From Paraburkholderia ribeironis (GTDB lineage Bacteria > Pseudomonadota > Gammaproteobacteria > Burkholderiales > Burkholderiaceae), in contig NZ_CYGX02000022.1 in NCBI RefSeq assembly GCF_900019265.1, positions 1 through 64,000 of the forward strand: a stretch of 64,000 bases of DNA. The letters are read 5' to 3'. Positions 44,725-54,867 of this stretch are shown piece after piece. Below the pieces are notes generated by a model. That model did not search any database. It was not told the DNA's origin and was given only the letters and a program-made list of their open reading frames with translations. The position numbers and the translations under genes are program-made. Numbering within the stretch: position 1 is the first letter of the stretch; every line of letters begins with the position of its first letter.

Positions 44725-47700
44725 ATGTCGTCAATTTTCTTTGATCGGGAACGGATTGCGGAATGGCTCGGTGATCACACCGTCGCCAAGGCGCGCTCGG
44801 TCGGCGCCGTCACCCACGTCAAATGGCAAGGCGCGACGCTGAGCGGCGACGTGCAGGGCACGCAACCATTGCCGTACCGGACCCGGGTGCGATTCGGTAT
44901 GGATGGCCGTTCGCCCTGGGCACAGAGCGACTGCACATGCCCGGTCGGCCGCGATTGCAAGCACGTCGCCGCGCTGCTGCTCGCCGAACTCGAATATCAC
45001 GACGAAATGGACCACATCACCCGCGTCGAACAGAACGCGGGCGACGACAAGCTGAATGGCAGGGTGGACGTCAACCGCGAGACCACGCGCGGTTCATGGT
45101 CCTCGCTCGTGAACCAGGGCGACCAACCCGGTCAGGTCGGCACGCCGGTCGGAGTCCGTCCCGAACTGGTGAGCTGGCTCGAACGTTTCCGCGCCCGCGC
45201 CGAGGCCGCCGATGCGGTCGCGGACGCCGGCGCCGCGCGCACCCTGACGCTTGCCTACCGGCTCAACTGGTCTGACTTCCACATGCGTCACGAGGTCGTG
45301 CTGTATCGCGCGCGCTGCCACCCGGACGGCGCGATCACCGAAGTCGGCGAACCCTGGGGCAACGTGGAAGCGGCGCTCGTCAAACAACCGAAATTCGTGT
45401 CCGACGAAGACCTGTCGATCCTGCGCGGCTTGTGGCTCGGCCGCGCACGCGAGGATTTCGGCCAGTTCGTCCTGCGCGGCACGAGCGGCGCGGAGATGCT
45501 GCAGAAGCTGATCGCGACCGGGCGGCTGTTCTTCGCGTTCAAGCCCGAGCCGGGTCACCACGGACCGACCCCGCTCGCCCGCGCCGCCGACCGGCCTGGC
45601 CGGATCGAATGGGAACCGCTTGCAGACCAGCGTCTGCGGCCCGTGCTGTGCACCGAGCCGCGTGCGACGATGGTGCTGCCGACCGAGCCGGTCTGGTATG
45701 TGGACGGCGTCGCGAACGAAGCGGGCATCGTCCAGTCGTCGCTGCCGTTCAAGCAGTTACCTGATTACCTCGCGATGCCGCCGATTTCGCTGGCCGAGGC
45801 GCCGCTGGTTGCGTCGGTGCTGCGCGAGATCGCGCCCGGGCTGCCGCTGCCGCCCACGCACGACGCGTCCGCGATTCGCGTGATCGACGTCGAGCCGGTG
45901 CCGGTGCTTGCGCTCAACAGCCACGCGCCGTCGTCCACGGGGAAAACGGGGCAGCGCAAGTCCGAGGCGGTCGAACTGGCCGCCGTGAGCTTCGACTACG
46001 ACGGCGTCAGCATCAACGTCGACAGTAGTGTCACGCTCGTGCCGATGCCGGGCGGCGACGTGATCCATATCCGCCGACGCTACGAGGCCGAGAAAAAGCG
46101 CCTGCTCGAACTGCGCAAGACCGGCCTGCAGAAAGTCCCGACCAGCCGGGTCTTCGGGTCGCGGCTGCTGCCCGACACGCTGCTCGGGCTGCCCGATGCC
46201 GACGCGTGGTCGGCGTTCGTCAACGATGCTGTGCCGGAGCTCGTGAGCAAAGGCTGGCGCATAACGATGGCGCCCGCGTTCCGCTACAACGTGATCGAGA
46301 TCGACGCGATCGACGGTAGCGCGCATCAGGCCGGCGACGGCTGGTTCGATCTGGAGATGGGGATTCGCATCGGCGAGCGCAACGTGCGGCTCGAGCCGCT
46401 GCTCGCCGACCTGTTCCGGCGCGACCGGCGCTGGTTGAGCGGTGCGCTCGAAAGCATCGCCGACGACGAGCCGATCGAACTGAAGACCGAGGAAAACAAG
46501 CGTCTGCGCCTGCGCGCCGATCGTCTGAAGCCGGTGGTGCGCGTGCTGGTCGATCTGTTCGACGCGCTCGGCGGCACGCTCGCCGAAGGGGCGCCGCTGC
46601 GCGTGCCCGCCGTCGATGCCGGCCGGCTCGACGCGCTGAACAGCACGGGCCGCTGGCAATTCCGCGGCGACGATTCGATCCGCCAGCTCGCGCAGCGTCT
46701 GCAAGCCGGACCGGGCCTGCGCGAAGTGCCGGTGCCGCGCGGCCTGAAGGCGGAACTGCGCGCCTATCAGCAGCAGGGCCTGAACTGGATGCAGTTTCTG
46801 CGCGAACAGGATCTGGCCGGCGTGCTGGCCGACGACATGGGGCTCGGCAAAACCGTGCAGACGCTCGCGCACATTCTCGCGGAGAAGGAAGCGGGACGAC
46901 TCACCCAGCCGGCGCTGATCGTCGTGCCGACCACGCTCGTGCACAACTGGCGCGACGAAGCGCGCCGCTTCGCTCCCGAGCTCAAAGTGCTGGTGCTCAA
47001 CGGTCCGCAGCGCAGGGAGCGCTTCGAGCGGATCGGCGAACACGAACTGATCCTGACGACTTACGCGTTGCTGTGGCGCGATCAGAAGGTTCTCGCGCAG
47101 CACGACTATCATCTGCTGATTCTCGACGAGGCGCAGTACGTGAAGAACGCCAGCACCAAGGCGGCGCAGGCGATCCGCGGCTTGCGTGCGCGGCATCGGC
47201 TGTGCCTGACCGGCACGCCACTGGAGAATCATCTCGGCGAGCTGTGGTCGCAGTTCGATTTTCTGCTGCCGGGTTTTCTCGGCAGCCAGAAGGACTTCAC
47301 CCGGCGTTGGCGCAATCCGATCGAAAAAGCCGGCGATGGCGTGCGCCGCGCACTGCTGGCGCGCCGGATCCGGCCGTTCATGCTGCGCCGTCGTAAGGAC
47401 GAGGTTGCCAGGGAGTTGCCGGCCAAGACCACCATCGTGTGCTCGGTCGATCTGGAAGGCGCGCAGCGCGATCTCTATGAAACCGTGCGCACGGCGATGC
47501 AGGAGAAGGTACGCGCCGCGGTCAGCGCGCAGGGACTCGCGCGCAGCCACATCATCGTGCTCGACGCGCTGTTGAAGTTGCGCCAGGTGTGCTGCGATCC
47601 GCGTCTCGTCAGGATGCTCAAGGCCGGGCGCGTAGATGAAGCGGTGGATGAAGCGGCGGCTGACGATATGGCTGTCAGTGCGACTGCGAAGCGCGAGAAA

Positions 47701-48273
47701 CCGGAAAAGGAAAAAGGCGACAAAGGCGTGCGCGCGATGCGCTCGGCCAAGCTCGATCTGCTGTTGTCGATGCTGCCGGAATTGATCGAGGAAGGACGGC
47801 GCGTGCTGTTGTTCTCCCAGTTCACGGGCATGCTGTCGCTGATCGCCGAAGCGCTCGACGAAGCCGCGATTCCGTACGTTGTCCTGACTGGCGACACGGC
47901 CGATCGCGTCACGCCGGTCGAGCGTTTCCAGCAGGGCGACGTGCCGCTGTTCCTGATCAGCCTCAAGGCGGGCGGGGTCGGTCTGAACCTGACCGCGGCC
48001 GATACCGTGATTCACTACGACCCGTGGTGGAACCCGGCTGCCGAAAATCAGGCGACGGACCGTGCGCATCGGTTGGGGCAGGACAAGCCGGTGTTCGTCT
48101 ACAAGCTGATCGCGGCGGGCAGTATCGAGGAAAAAATCGTCGAATTACAGGAGCAGAAGGCGGGGCTTGCCGACAGCATTCTGTCCGAAGACGCGGCGCT
48201 CGCCGCCAAGTTTTCCGACGACGACCTCGACGCACTGTTCGCACCGATGCCGGGGATTGAAGGCGACAGATAG
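44725..48273 (+). CDS. SNF2-family DNA helicase/ATPase with SWIM zinc finger
   Basis: A 1182-residue protein. The N-terminus has a SWIM zinc finger (C70, C72, C78, H80 in [11 protein letters not shown]). About 600 residues of family-specific region follow, then the SNF2 ATPase: motif I DDMGLGKT (residues 703-710), DEAQ box (801-804), [19 protein letters not shown], and the C-lobe [20 protein letters not shown] to [27 protein letters not shown] and DRAHRLGQ. It likely moves along or remodels DNA-protein complexes. AGGAGG lies 12 bases before the ATG; the reading frame extends upstream into the cytochrome remnant but is not part of the gene. It is not next to a restriction or defence system that I recognise. 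Confidence 0.93.
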   Translation: MSSIFFDRERIAEWLGDHTVAKARSVGAVTHVKWQGATLSGDVQGTQPLPYRTRVRFGMDGRSPWAQSDCTCPVGRDCKHVAALLLAELEYHDEMDHITRVEQNAGDDKLNGRVDVNRETTRGSWSSLVNQGDQPGQVGTPVGVRPELVSWLERFRARAEAADAVADAGAARTLTLAYRLNWSDFHMRHEVVLYRARCHPDGAITEVGEPWGNVEAALVKQPKFVSDEDLSILRGLWLGRAREDFGQFVLRGTSGAEMLQKLIATGRLFFAFKPEPGHHGPTPLARAADRPGRIEWEPLADQRLRPVLCTEPRATMVLPTEPVWYVDGVANEAGIVQSSLPFKQLPDYLAMPPISLAEAPLVASVLREIAPGLPLPPTHDASAIRVIDVEPVPVLALNSHAPSSTGKTGQRKSEAVELAAVSFDYDGVSINVDSSVTLVPMPGGDVIHIRRRYEAEKKRLLELRKTGLQKVPTSRVFGSRLLPDTLLGLPDADAWSAFVNDAVPELVSKGWRITMAPAFRYNVIEIDAIDGSAHQAGDGWFDLEMGIRIGERNVRLEPLLADLFRRDRRWLSGALESIADDEPIELKTEENKRLRLRADRLKPVVRVLVDLFDALGGTLAEGAPLRVPAVDAGRLDALNSTGRWQFRGDDSIRQLAQRLQAGPGLREVPVPRGLKAELRAYQQQGLNWMQFLREQDLAGVLADDMGLGKTVQTLAHILAEKEAGRLTQPALIVVPTTLVHNWRDEARRFAPELKVLVLNGPQRRERFERIGEHELILTTYALLWRDQKVLAQHDYHLLILDEAQYVKNASTKAAQAIRGLRARHRLCLTGTPLENHLGELWSQFDFLLPGFLGSQKDFTRRWRNPIEKAGDGVRRALLARRIRPFMLRRRKDEVARELPAKTTIVCSVDLEGAQRDLYETVRTAMQEKVRAAVSAQGLARSHIIVLDALLKLRQVCCDPRLVRMLKAGRVDEAVDEAAADDMAVSATAKREKPEKEKGDKGVRAMRSAKLDLLLSMLPELIEEGRRVLLFSQFTGMLSLIAEALDEAAIPYVVLTGDTADRVTPVERFQQGDVPLFLISLKAGGVGLNLTAADTVIHYDPWWNPAAENQATDRAHRLGQDKPVFVYKLIAAGSIEEKIVELQEQKAGLADSILSEDAALAAKFSDDDLDALFAPMPGIEGDR

Positions 48274-49339
48274 CGGGCATATTCGCGAGAGGCCAGCAGC
48301 GGGACCAGCAGCAAGGCCAGTAAGTGGCGTCGCTGCTGGGCCGCAGAGCAAACGTCAGACACCTGGCCGCGACCCGCGCCCGACTGTAACAAAAAGTCTG
48401 CGTATGTAAATTCCCCTTTTTCTGCGCTTCGATTCATACGAATTTCAAGGCCCGCCGAGCGGGGCTTGCGCGTTGCCATCGGGTACGTCGCGCGTAATAA
48501 CTACCCGCCGGCGGTTACAAGTGCACTTCTTTCGTCTTGAGCTTGCTTTTTTTAGCGATTAGTTTTGATTTACTCGTGCGGTTAGACCCCGCGAGCGTGT
48601 AGTGTTTGAGCGGCGTTGGCCTCGGTCGAGGTAACGCCGTTTTTTTCTGATGTATGGTCGAGAGAGCTCGAATCTGGCGATCGGCTCATTCGCCAGCCAT
48701 CCATCCAGACGCGTTTGCTTTAAGCGTTGAATGCAAGCTTGCGAGTGAGCCGGCGCACCCCAGAGATATTGCCCGCACGCTGCGCAAAATCCCACATTGG
48801 ACCTTCGCAAAGGACTTATGAAGGCCACTCGAATTTAACGATTCTTAAACGATTTAATTTGAGATTATTCTTATACTGACTTGCAAATTGTAAAATCAAT
48901 AACCGCAGAAGCGGAACGATTTGACATGATATAGGCAGACGGGCGAATTACCGTGCGAGCGAGAGCAGCCGACCCGAACGACCGCCTTTGAAGGCCGATA
49001 CCGTAGCCGGTGGACCTTGATAGACCTTGAAGAATGCGCGGAATGTGGCTTCCAATTCGGATGCCGCGATGGATGGCTGTTGACTGCCATCCGGAAATAG
49101 AGCGGGGGTTTTCGATATGATGGCTTGTCCTAATAATCAGTGCGATAAGGTTGATATATCCATTGATTGAGTGGCGCGAATGCAGTCATGCAGTGTGCCA
49201 GACAAGGGACAACCAGTCGAAAAGTGTGCAGCCAAAGAGCGAATTGCACGCCGGATCGTCGGCCTGACGCCGTCATCCCGGCCATTTGCTGGTTAGCCGG
49301 CCACCGGTGACGAAGGACGACGTCGCGTAGCGGGGTTTT
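48274..49339. other. Long AT-rich intergenic region
   Basis: A gap of 1066 bases, notably lower in GC than the rest, particularly at 48380-48660 and 48830-48910. It contains the terminator at 48611 and no supported protein gene. The stretch at 48860-48885 (with TATACT) could carry a promoter. It leads into the response-regulator cluster. Confidence 0.55.
48611..48646 (+). terminator. Strong rho-independent terminator (orphan)
   Basis: CGGCGTT (48611-48617) pairs with AACGCCG (48633-48639), with an inner CCTCG/CGAGG stem, followed by seven T. It is 338 bases beyond the helicase stop. A second small hairpin (GCGG...CCGC, about 48578-48592) lies just upstream, so it could be the 3' end of a small RNA. 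Confidence 0.8.
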
Positions 49340-50077
49340 ATGAGAATTGCAGTTCTGGATGACGATTCGGCTCAGGCCGATCTGGTTTGCCAAACGCTGA
49401 CAGCTGCCGGTCATATCTGTCACACGTACACCGCCGGGCGCGAACTGGTGCGGCAGTTGCGGCGCCAGACCTTCGATCTGCTCGTGCTCGACTGGAACGT
49501 CCCTGACATGTCTGGCGAAGAGGTGCTGCACTGGGTGCGCGAATGCCTCTCCGAGCGCTTGCCGGTGCTGTTCATGACGAACCGCGGCCGCGAAAGTGAC
49601 ATCACGTCGATACTGAACACCGGCGCCGATGACTACATGGTCAAGCCGGTGTCGTCGGCAGTGTTGCTGGCGCGAGTTGGCTCGCTGCTGCGTCGCGCCT
49701 ATTCCCTGAAACCGCCGGCCACGAAAGAAGTGTTCGGTGAGTTCGAGTTCGATCTGGGTGCCAAACACGTGGTGGTGCGGGGCGCTACGGTGTCCGTCAC
49801 GCAGAAGGAGTTCGAGCTCGCACTGCTGCTGTTCCAGCACCTGAGCCGGCCGCTGTCGCGCGCGCATATTCTCGACGTGATCTGGAAGCAGGCGACCGAC
49901 ATCCCGTCGCGCACGATGGACACGCACGTGTCGATGCTGCGCAGCAAGCTCGGGCTGCGGCCGGAGCACGGCTATCGTCTGACGCCGATCTACGGCTATG
50001 GCTACCGGCTCGAGCGGATCGAAGCCGGCACGCCGCCCGCCGCGGCCGGTGAAGCGCGCGAAGCGGGGGATGCGTGA
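49340..50077 (+). CDS. OmpR-family response regulator
   Basis: A 245-residue two-component regulator. The receiver domain has the acidic pocket LDDD, phosphoacceptor D51 (DLLVLDWNVPDMSG), and K102 (DDYMVKP). The C-terminal winged helix shows SVTQKEFELALLLFQHLSRPLSR and SRTMDTHVSMLRSKLGL with RLTPIYGYGYRLE. The C-terminal 15 residues are Ala/Glu-rich. Its stop overlaps the GTG start of the next gene (GTGA), so it is co-translated with the LysM-FecR protein and, further on, the histidine kinase that should phosphorylate it. Confidence 0.94.
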   Translation: MRIAVLDDDSAQADLVCQTLTAAGHICHTYTAGRELVRQLRRQTFDLLVLDWNVPDMSGEEVLHWVRECLSERLPVLFMTNRGRESDITSILNTGADDYMVKPVSSAVLLARVGSLLRRAYSLKPPATKEVFGEFEFDLGAKHVVVRGATVSVTQKEFELALLLFQHLSRPLSRAHILDVIWKQATDIPSRTMDTHVSMLRSKLGLRPEHGYRLTPIYGYGYRLERIEAGTPPAAAGEAREAGDA

Positions 50078-51519
50078 CGCTGTCCCTGGATATCGCGGTA
50101 GGCGGCAACGCAGCAATGCCGAGCCGCCGCGCCGCCGCGTGGCTGGCGATGGCCGGCCTGCTCGCAATCAGCTGGTGCGGTTCGGCGTTGGCGCAATCGC
50201 CGGTATCCCGCGCTTTGAAACCGCGCTCCATTGCCGTGGTACCCGTCTATGTCTCGTACACGACGCGCGAAGGCGACTCGCTCTACGACATTGCCGAGCG
50301 CTATCTGAGCAGCCCGGCCGACTGGGCGTTGTTGAGCCGCCTCAACCATGTGCCCGCGCCACGCCGCATGCCGGCCGGTCTCGCGTTGCGTCTGCCGGCC
50401 GACAAACTCAGGCAGGACCATGAAACGGCCCGTGTGATTGCGACCAGCGGGACGGCCGAGCACAAGTTCGGCAGGAGCCCCTACGTGCCGCTCACGACAG
50501 CCATGACCCTCGCCGAAGGCGATCACGTGCGCACCGGGCCGAACGGCTTTGTCACGCTGGAGTTGACGGACGGCTCGTACGTCACGGTTGCGCCAGACGG
50601 TGAACTGGATATCGGGACGCTGCGGCACACCCGGTTGACTGGCGCTGGCGACCGCGTGCTCGAACTGCAGCACGGCGAAGTCGAGAGCCAGGTCACTCAC
50701 GCGACAAAGCAGGACGATCGCTTCCAGATCCGGTCGCCGTCGGTGGTGGCGGGCGTGCGCGGCACGCGTTTCAAGGTGGCCTACGACAGCGACGCACAGA
50801 CCACCGCGGTGGCGGTGCTCGACGGCGCGGTCGGCGTCGATCCGGCGGGTCAGCACGCCGCACCGCGGCCCGGCGTGCCGTTGCAGGCCTCCGAGCAACT
50901 CGTCAAGGCGCGCTTTGGCAACGTGACGCGTGCGGGCGCTGCGGTCGGCGAGCCGGTCGAACTGCTGCCGGCGCCGACACTGGCCCAGCCTGCCAAGGTT
51001 CAGGACGGTGAGACGGTCGCGTTCGATCTCGTGCCGGCCGGGCACGCTGTCGGTTATCGCGTGCAGATCGCGCACGACGCCGACCAGTTGGACCTGATCC
51101 GCGACCTGCGCGTTAGCGAGCCGCATGCGGATTTCGGCAATTTGCCCGACGGCACCTACTTTGTCCGGATCGCCGCGACCGCCGCCAACGGACTCGATGG
51201 CCTGCCGCAAGTGTACGGGTTCGAACGACGCCGGTTCAGGCTGGACGTATCGGCGGCGCAGCACGCCGGGAGCCGCGACTACGAATTCCGCTGGTTCGTC
51301 AGCCGCGCCGACGTCGATACGCGCTTCCGTTTTGTGCTGGCCGCGTCACCCGATTTGCGTCATCCTCTCGTCGACCGTACCGATCTGTCGGGCGGTCTGC
51401 TGGTTATCAGCGATTTGCCGGCCGGTGTCTATTATTGGACGATAGTCGCCGAGCAATTCGAAAACGGCCGCTTCTACGAGAAGAGCAGCGCGGTCCGCTC
51501 GTTTACGCTGGCACAGTGA
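50074..51519 (+). CDS. LysM and FecR domain periplasmic protein
   Basis: A 481-residue exported protein starting with GTG. The signal peptide is AWLAMAGLLAISWCGSALA. A LysM domain (YTTREGDSLYDIAERYL, about residues 62-108) should bind peptidoglycan. The FecR domain (about 145-235: GDHVRTGPNGFVTLELTDGSYVTVAPDGELD, then SPSVVAGVRGTRFKV) follows, then two beta-sandwich-like repeats with LPDGTYFVRIAA and DLPAGVYYWTIVA. Unlike classic FecR it has no cytoplasmic anti-sigma part and no sigma gene nearby. Its place between a response regulator and a CHASE2 kinase implies a sensory partner in the periplasm. Confidence 0.9.
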   Translation: MTLSLDIAVGGNAAMPSRRAAAWLAMAGLLAISWCGSALAQSPVSRALKPRSIAVVPVYVSYTTREGDSLYDIAERYLSSPADWALLSRLNHVPAPRRMPAGLALRLPADKLRQDHETARVIATSGTAEHKFGRSPYVPLTTAMTLAEGDHVRTGPNGFVTLELTDGSYVTVAPDGELDIGTLRHTRLTGAGDRVLELQHGEVESQVTHATKQDDRFQIRSPSVVAGVRGTRFKVAYDSDAQTTAVAVLDGAVGVDPAGQHAAPRPGVPLQASEQLVKARFGNVTRAGAAVGEPVELLPAPTLAQPAKVQDGETVAFDLVPAGHAVGYRVQIAHDADQLDLIRDLRVSEPHADFGNLPDGTYFVRIAATAANGLDGLPQVYGFERRRFRLDVSAAQHAGSRDYEFRWFVSRADVDTRFRFVLAASPDLRHPLVDRTDLSGGLLVISDLPAGVYYWTIVAEQFENGRFYEKSSAVRSFTLAQ

Positions 51520-51589
51520 CGCTGGCAGATTCACAGGGCCGGCGCACCAGCCAGCCGGCCCACTTACTGGCCCCGGACCCCGCATCCTC

Positions 51590-54085
51590 TTGTTGACCAC
51601 CCCTACGCGTCTGAGCCTTGATCCGCGTGCCCGTCTCGGCCGGCGCGCCGGCTGGCGTTTCCTGTTCGAATGGTTGAGCGTCGGCTGCTTCGGCATCGTG
51701 GTGATTCTGCTCTGCTCGCTCGGCCGGCTGAGTGCGGGCGTCGATCAACTGGTGTACGACCGTTTTCTGAGTCTGCGGACGCAGCCTTTGCTGACCGACA
51801 TCGTCATGATCGAAATCGACAATGCGAGCATCGCGCAACTCGGCCGCTGGCCGTGGCCGCGCAGCGTCCATGCGAAGCTGCTCGAAGAGATCGCCAAGGC
51901 TGGGCCCGCCGCCGTGATTTTCGACGTGCTGTTCACCGAGGCCAATCCCGAAGATGAACAGCTCGCGCATGCGATCGCGCTGAGCCCGACCTATCTGCCG
52001 GTGCTGCTCACCGCGCCCGACGCCAGCGGGCGCCGCGTCGCGATTGAACCGGCGGCGCCGCTCGCGCAGGCGGCGGCAGGGCTCGGCCATATCAACCTCG
52101 AGGTGGACAGCGACGGCATCGTGCGCAGCGTCGCGCAGTACGAGGGCGACGCCGGCTCACGCTGGCCGCAACTGATGGTGCCGGTCGCCGACGCGGTCGA
52201 GCGTGGCACGCTGCGCCTGAACCCTGCGCCGCGCCGGCCGGCGCAGCTCGAAGCGGCGAGCCGCAGCAGACGCGACGACGGCGACGAAGGGCGCTTCCTG
52301 ATCCCGTTCGGGCTGAACGCGGAAAACTACACCAAGCTGAGTTTCGCCAGCGTGCTCGCCGGCGACGTGCAGGCAGACAAGTTGCGCGGGCGCATCGTGG
52401 TGATCGGCGTGACCGCGTCTGGCCTGTACGACAGGTTCGCGACGCCGGTGTCCGGCGATCTGGGCCCGCTGCCCGGCGTGTATATCCATGCGGACGTGCT
52501 CGATACGCTGCTCACTGGCCGTGAGATCGAACCTGCCGGGCGCTGGGTGGTGCTGGCGGCGTCGCTGCTGCCGCTCGCCGCGTTGCTGGCCGGCTTTCTG
52601 GTGTTGTCGCCGCTTCGTTCGTTGCTGCTGACTGTCGGGCTGGGCGTGCTCGCGACGGCCGGCAGCGCCGCATTGCTGCACGGCGCGCGGCTCTGGCTGT
52701 CGCCGATGCCGGCGATCATCGGCATGGTGATCGTGTATCCGATCTGGAACTGGCGGCGCCTTGAAATGACGCTGGCCTACCTGCGCGAAGAACTGCAACG
52801 TCTCGCCGACGAACCCCATCTGCTGCCGGAAACACCGCAGCGCCGCCGCGAGTTTAGCGGCGACGTGCTGGCGCAACATATGGCGCTGATGGCGCAGGCC
52901 GCGCAGCGGGTGCAGGACATGAAGCGCTTCGTGTGGGACAGCCTCGACAGCATGCCCGAGCCGATTCTGGTCAGCGACCTGCGAGGTGTCGTGTTGATCG
53001 CGAACCACGCGGCCAAGGCGCATTTCGCGCGCCTGGGCGCGCCGCTGCCGGAGGGCCGGCCGATGCAGGCGGTGCTGGGCGGCCTGACGTTGGTGAAGAC
53101 CATCGACAACGGCGCGGCGTCGGACGCGGAACACAATCGGTTCGCGCATGCTCACTGGCCCGAGCTTCTCGATCCAACGCGCGACGAATTCGCCGCCTTG
53201 ATGGCACAGGGCGTCGAGGTGCGCGACGCCAACCAGCGCGACCATCTGCTGCGCTTTGCGACCTGCACCAATGCGCAAGGCGAGACGACCGGCTGGATCG
53301 CGGGTCTGGTCGACGTGTCGGCGCTGCACGCGGCTGAGCGTCAGCGCGAAGACGCGCTACGGCTGCTGTCGCACGATATGCGTTCGCCGCAAGCGTCGAT
53401 TCTCGCGCTGGTCGAGATCGAGCGCCGCCGGGCCGAATCGGCGGTGGCGCGCGGCCTGCTGGAGCACATCGAACGCTATGCGCGACGCGCGCTCACGCTT
53501 GCCGACGACTTCGTGCAGTTGGCGCGCGCCGAGTCGCAAGCGTACGTGCTCGAAGCAGTGAGCTTCGCCGAGCTGATCATCAACGCGAGCGATGAAGTCT
53601 GGCCTCAGGCGCACGCGAAGCACATCACACTGCATACTGAAGCCCACGTCGACGCCGGCTCCGACGACGGCTACTGGATCTGCGTCGACCGCTCGCTGAT
53701 GACGCGCGCGCTCGTCAACATTCTGAACAACGCAATCAAGTACAGTCCGCCTGAGACGCGCATCGTCTGCAGTCTCGAGGGCCGGACGGCGACGGCAGTG
53801 CCCGGTGCGCCGCGGCGCGTGTCATGCACGATCCGTGACCAGGGCTACGGCATCCCGAAGGAGCAGCAGGCGCGGTTGTTCGAGCGCTTCCGGCGCTTTC
53901 ATGCAAAGGAGCGGCCGGAGGTCGGCGGCGCGGGGCTCGGCATGGCGTTCGTGAAGACCGTCGTGACGCGCCATGGCGGCGACGTCGTGGTGGTCAGCGC
54001 GCCCGGCGAAGGCACGGCCTTCACCATTTGCCTGCCGGCGCTCGACGACGCGCAGTCCGGTGCGTCCGTCGCGCCGCACTCCTAA
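51590..54085 (+). CDS. CHASE2-domain sensor histidine kinase
   Basis: An 831-residue membrane kinase. TM1 (about residues 26-45) leads to a CHASE2 sensor in the periplasm (about 50-310, with DIVMIEIDNASIAQLGRWPWPR and IFDVLFTE). Three C-terminal membrane segments follow (about 315-390), then a PAS-like region, HisKA with H595 (LLSHDMRSPQ) and a HATPase_c domain (NILNNAIKYSPP, GYGIPKEQQARLFERF, GLGMAFVK). It should phosphorylate the response regulator of the same cluster. The start is uncertain: TTG at 51590 is used, without a strong ribosome site. Confidence 0.93.
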   Translation: MLTTPTRLSLDPRARLGRRAGWRFLFEWLSVGCFGIVVILLCSLGRLSAGVDQLVYDRFLSLRTQPLLTDIVMIEIDNASIAQLGRWPWPRSVHAKLLEEIAKAGPAAVIFDVLFTEANPEDEQLAHAIALSPTYLPVLLTAPDASGRRVAIEPAAPLAQAAAGLGHINLEVDSDGIVRSVAQYEGDAGSRWPQLMVPVADAVERGTLRLNPAPRRPAQLEAASRSRRDDGDEGRFLIPFGLNAENYTKLSFASVLAGDVQADKLRGRIVVIGVTASGLYDRFATPVSGDLGPLPGVYIHADVLDTLLTGREIEPAGRWVVLAASLLPLAALLAGFLVLSPLRSLLLTVGLGVLATAGSAALLHGARLWLSPMPAIIGMVIVYPIWNWRRLEMTLAYLREELQRLADEPHLLPETPQRRREFSGDVLAQHMALMAQAAQRVQDMKRFVWDSLDSMPEPILVSDLRGVVLIANHAAKAHFARLGAPLPEGRPMQAVLGGLTLVKTIDNGAASDAEHNRFAHAHWPELLDPTRDEFAALMAQGVEVRDANQRDHLLRFATCTNAQGETTGWIAGLVDVSALHAAERQREDALRLLSHDMRSPQASILALVEIERRRAESAVARGLLEHIERYARRALTLADDFVQLARAESQAYVLEAVSFAELIINASDEVWPQAHAKHITLHTEAHVDAGSDDGYWICVDRSLMTRALVNILNNAIKYSPPETRIVCSLEGRTATAVPGAPRRVSCTIRDQGYGIPKEQQARLFERFRRFHAKERPEVGGAGLGMAFVKTVVTRHGGDVVVVSAPGEGTAFTICLPALDDAQSGASVAPHS

Positions 54086-54117
54086 GGTATCAACATGCAC
54101 TTTATCTAAGCTCGAAG

Positions 54118-54744
54118 ATGATAAAAGTCACCCTGATCTGTGCCGCGCTGGCCGCGGCGAGTCTTGCCGGTTGCGCGGGTCCGAATGCCGACGTGCATAC
54201 CGCCAGAACCGCTGGCGCCGCCAGCGCCACGCGTGCGCTGCAAGGCGAACCGAGCTACGCGTTCGCGCGCATGCCCTCGGAGGACGACAGCGCGAATCGT
54301 CAGCGAGTCGAGGCGCTGCTACGCGATGCGTTGGCGCAGCATGGCTTCGTCAATGCGGCGGACAAGTCGGCGCATTACCTGCTGTCGGCTGCGTACGACA
54401 CGCGGCCGGCCACGATCAGCGTCGGCGGGAAGGAGTGTGCGGCCGGCGAATGCGAGCGCCGCGCCGAAGCGCCGTTCGCGCTGTTCGGTGGACGTGCGTA
54501 CCGGCATTCGCTGACGCTGCGGTTTTTCGACCGCATGGGCGGCGAGGAGCGTTACAAGGTTAGTGCGGTCATCGCCGATCGCAACGCGGACCCGCTGCAG
54601 GCGATGCCGCTGCTCGTGAAAAGCGCGCTGGCGAAGCTGCCGTTCGACGAGCCGTCCGACTGGCGGGTGAAACTCCAGATGGGCGAAGCGGGCGGTGCGC
54701 CGAATGTGATTTCGGTCGAGCCGCTGCCAACGGTAGATCCGTGA
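54118..54744 (+). CDS. Putative lipoprotein (DUF4136-like)
   Basis: A 208-residue protein with a lipobox (LICAALAAASLAGC), so probably anchored to a membrane. The rest (ALQGEPSYAFARMPSEDDSA, then RVEALLRDALAQHGF and YLLSAAYDTRP) resembles the DUF4136 family of bacterial lipoproteins, but I am not certain. It follows the kinase by 32 bases and may be part of that operon, possibly as an accessory sensor. The start MIKVTLI fits the lipoprotein signal; an upstream frame from 54028 does not. Confidence 0.8.
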   Translation: MIKVTLICAALAAASLAGCAGPNADVHTARTAGAASATRALQGEPSYAFARMPSEDDSANRQRVEALLRDALAQHGFVNAADKSAHYLLSAAYDTRPATISVGGKECAAGECERRAEAPFALFGGRAYRHSLTLRFFDRMGGEERYKVSAVIADRNADPLQAMPLLVKSALAKLPFDEPSDWRVKLQMGEAGGAPNVISVEPLPTVDP

Positions 54745-54810
54745 AGTCGCGTAAAGAAGATATCAGGCGCGAGGTATCAAGCGGGCGCATCAAGCCGCCT
54801 GAAGACGTGT

Positions 54811-54858
54811 GTAGTCGCTTGTAGCCGCTTGTAGCCGCGTACGCTTATAGCCGCTAGA
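54811..54858. repeat. Short GTAGCCGCTT-type repeat
   Basis: About three 10-bp units of GTAG(T/C)CGCTT and decayed copies lie between the lipoprotein gene and the convergent bluB gene. Confidence 0.75.
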
Positions 54859-54867
54859 ACGCGGCCA

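Noticed and set aside
45757..48069. A 770-codon minus-strand open frame inside the helicase gene
   Set aside because: Complementary-strand shadow of the SNF2 gene with no recognisable domain; composition is typical of antisense GC-rich DNA.
44053..48273. A single 1406-residue cytochrome b561-helicase fusion protein
   Set aside because: The frame is open by chance after a deletion; the helicase has its own AGGAGG site and ATG at 44725, and the intervening 100 residues are non-protein-like.
49340..51519. FecR gene as part of an iron-siderophore sigma system
   Set aside because: No FecI-type sigma or TonB receptor is near, and the protein lacks the cytoplasmic N-terminal anti-sigma part.
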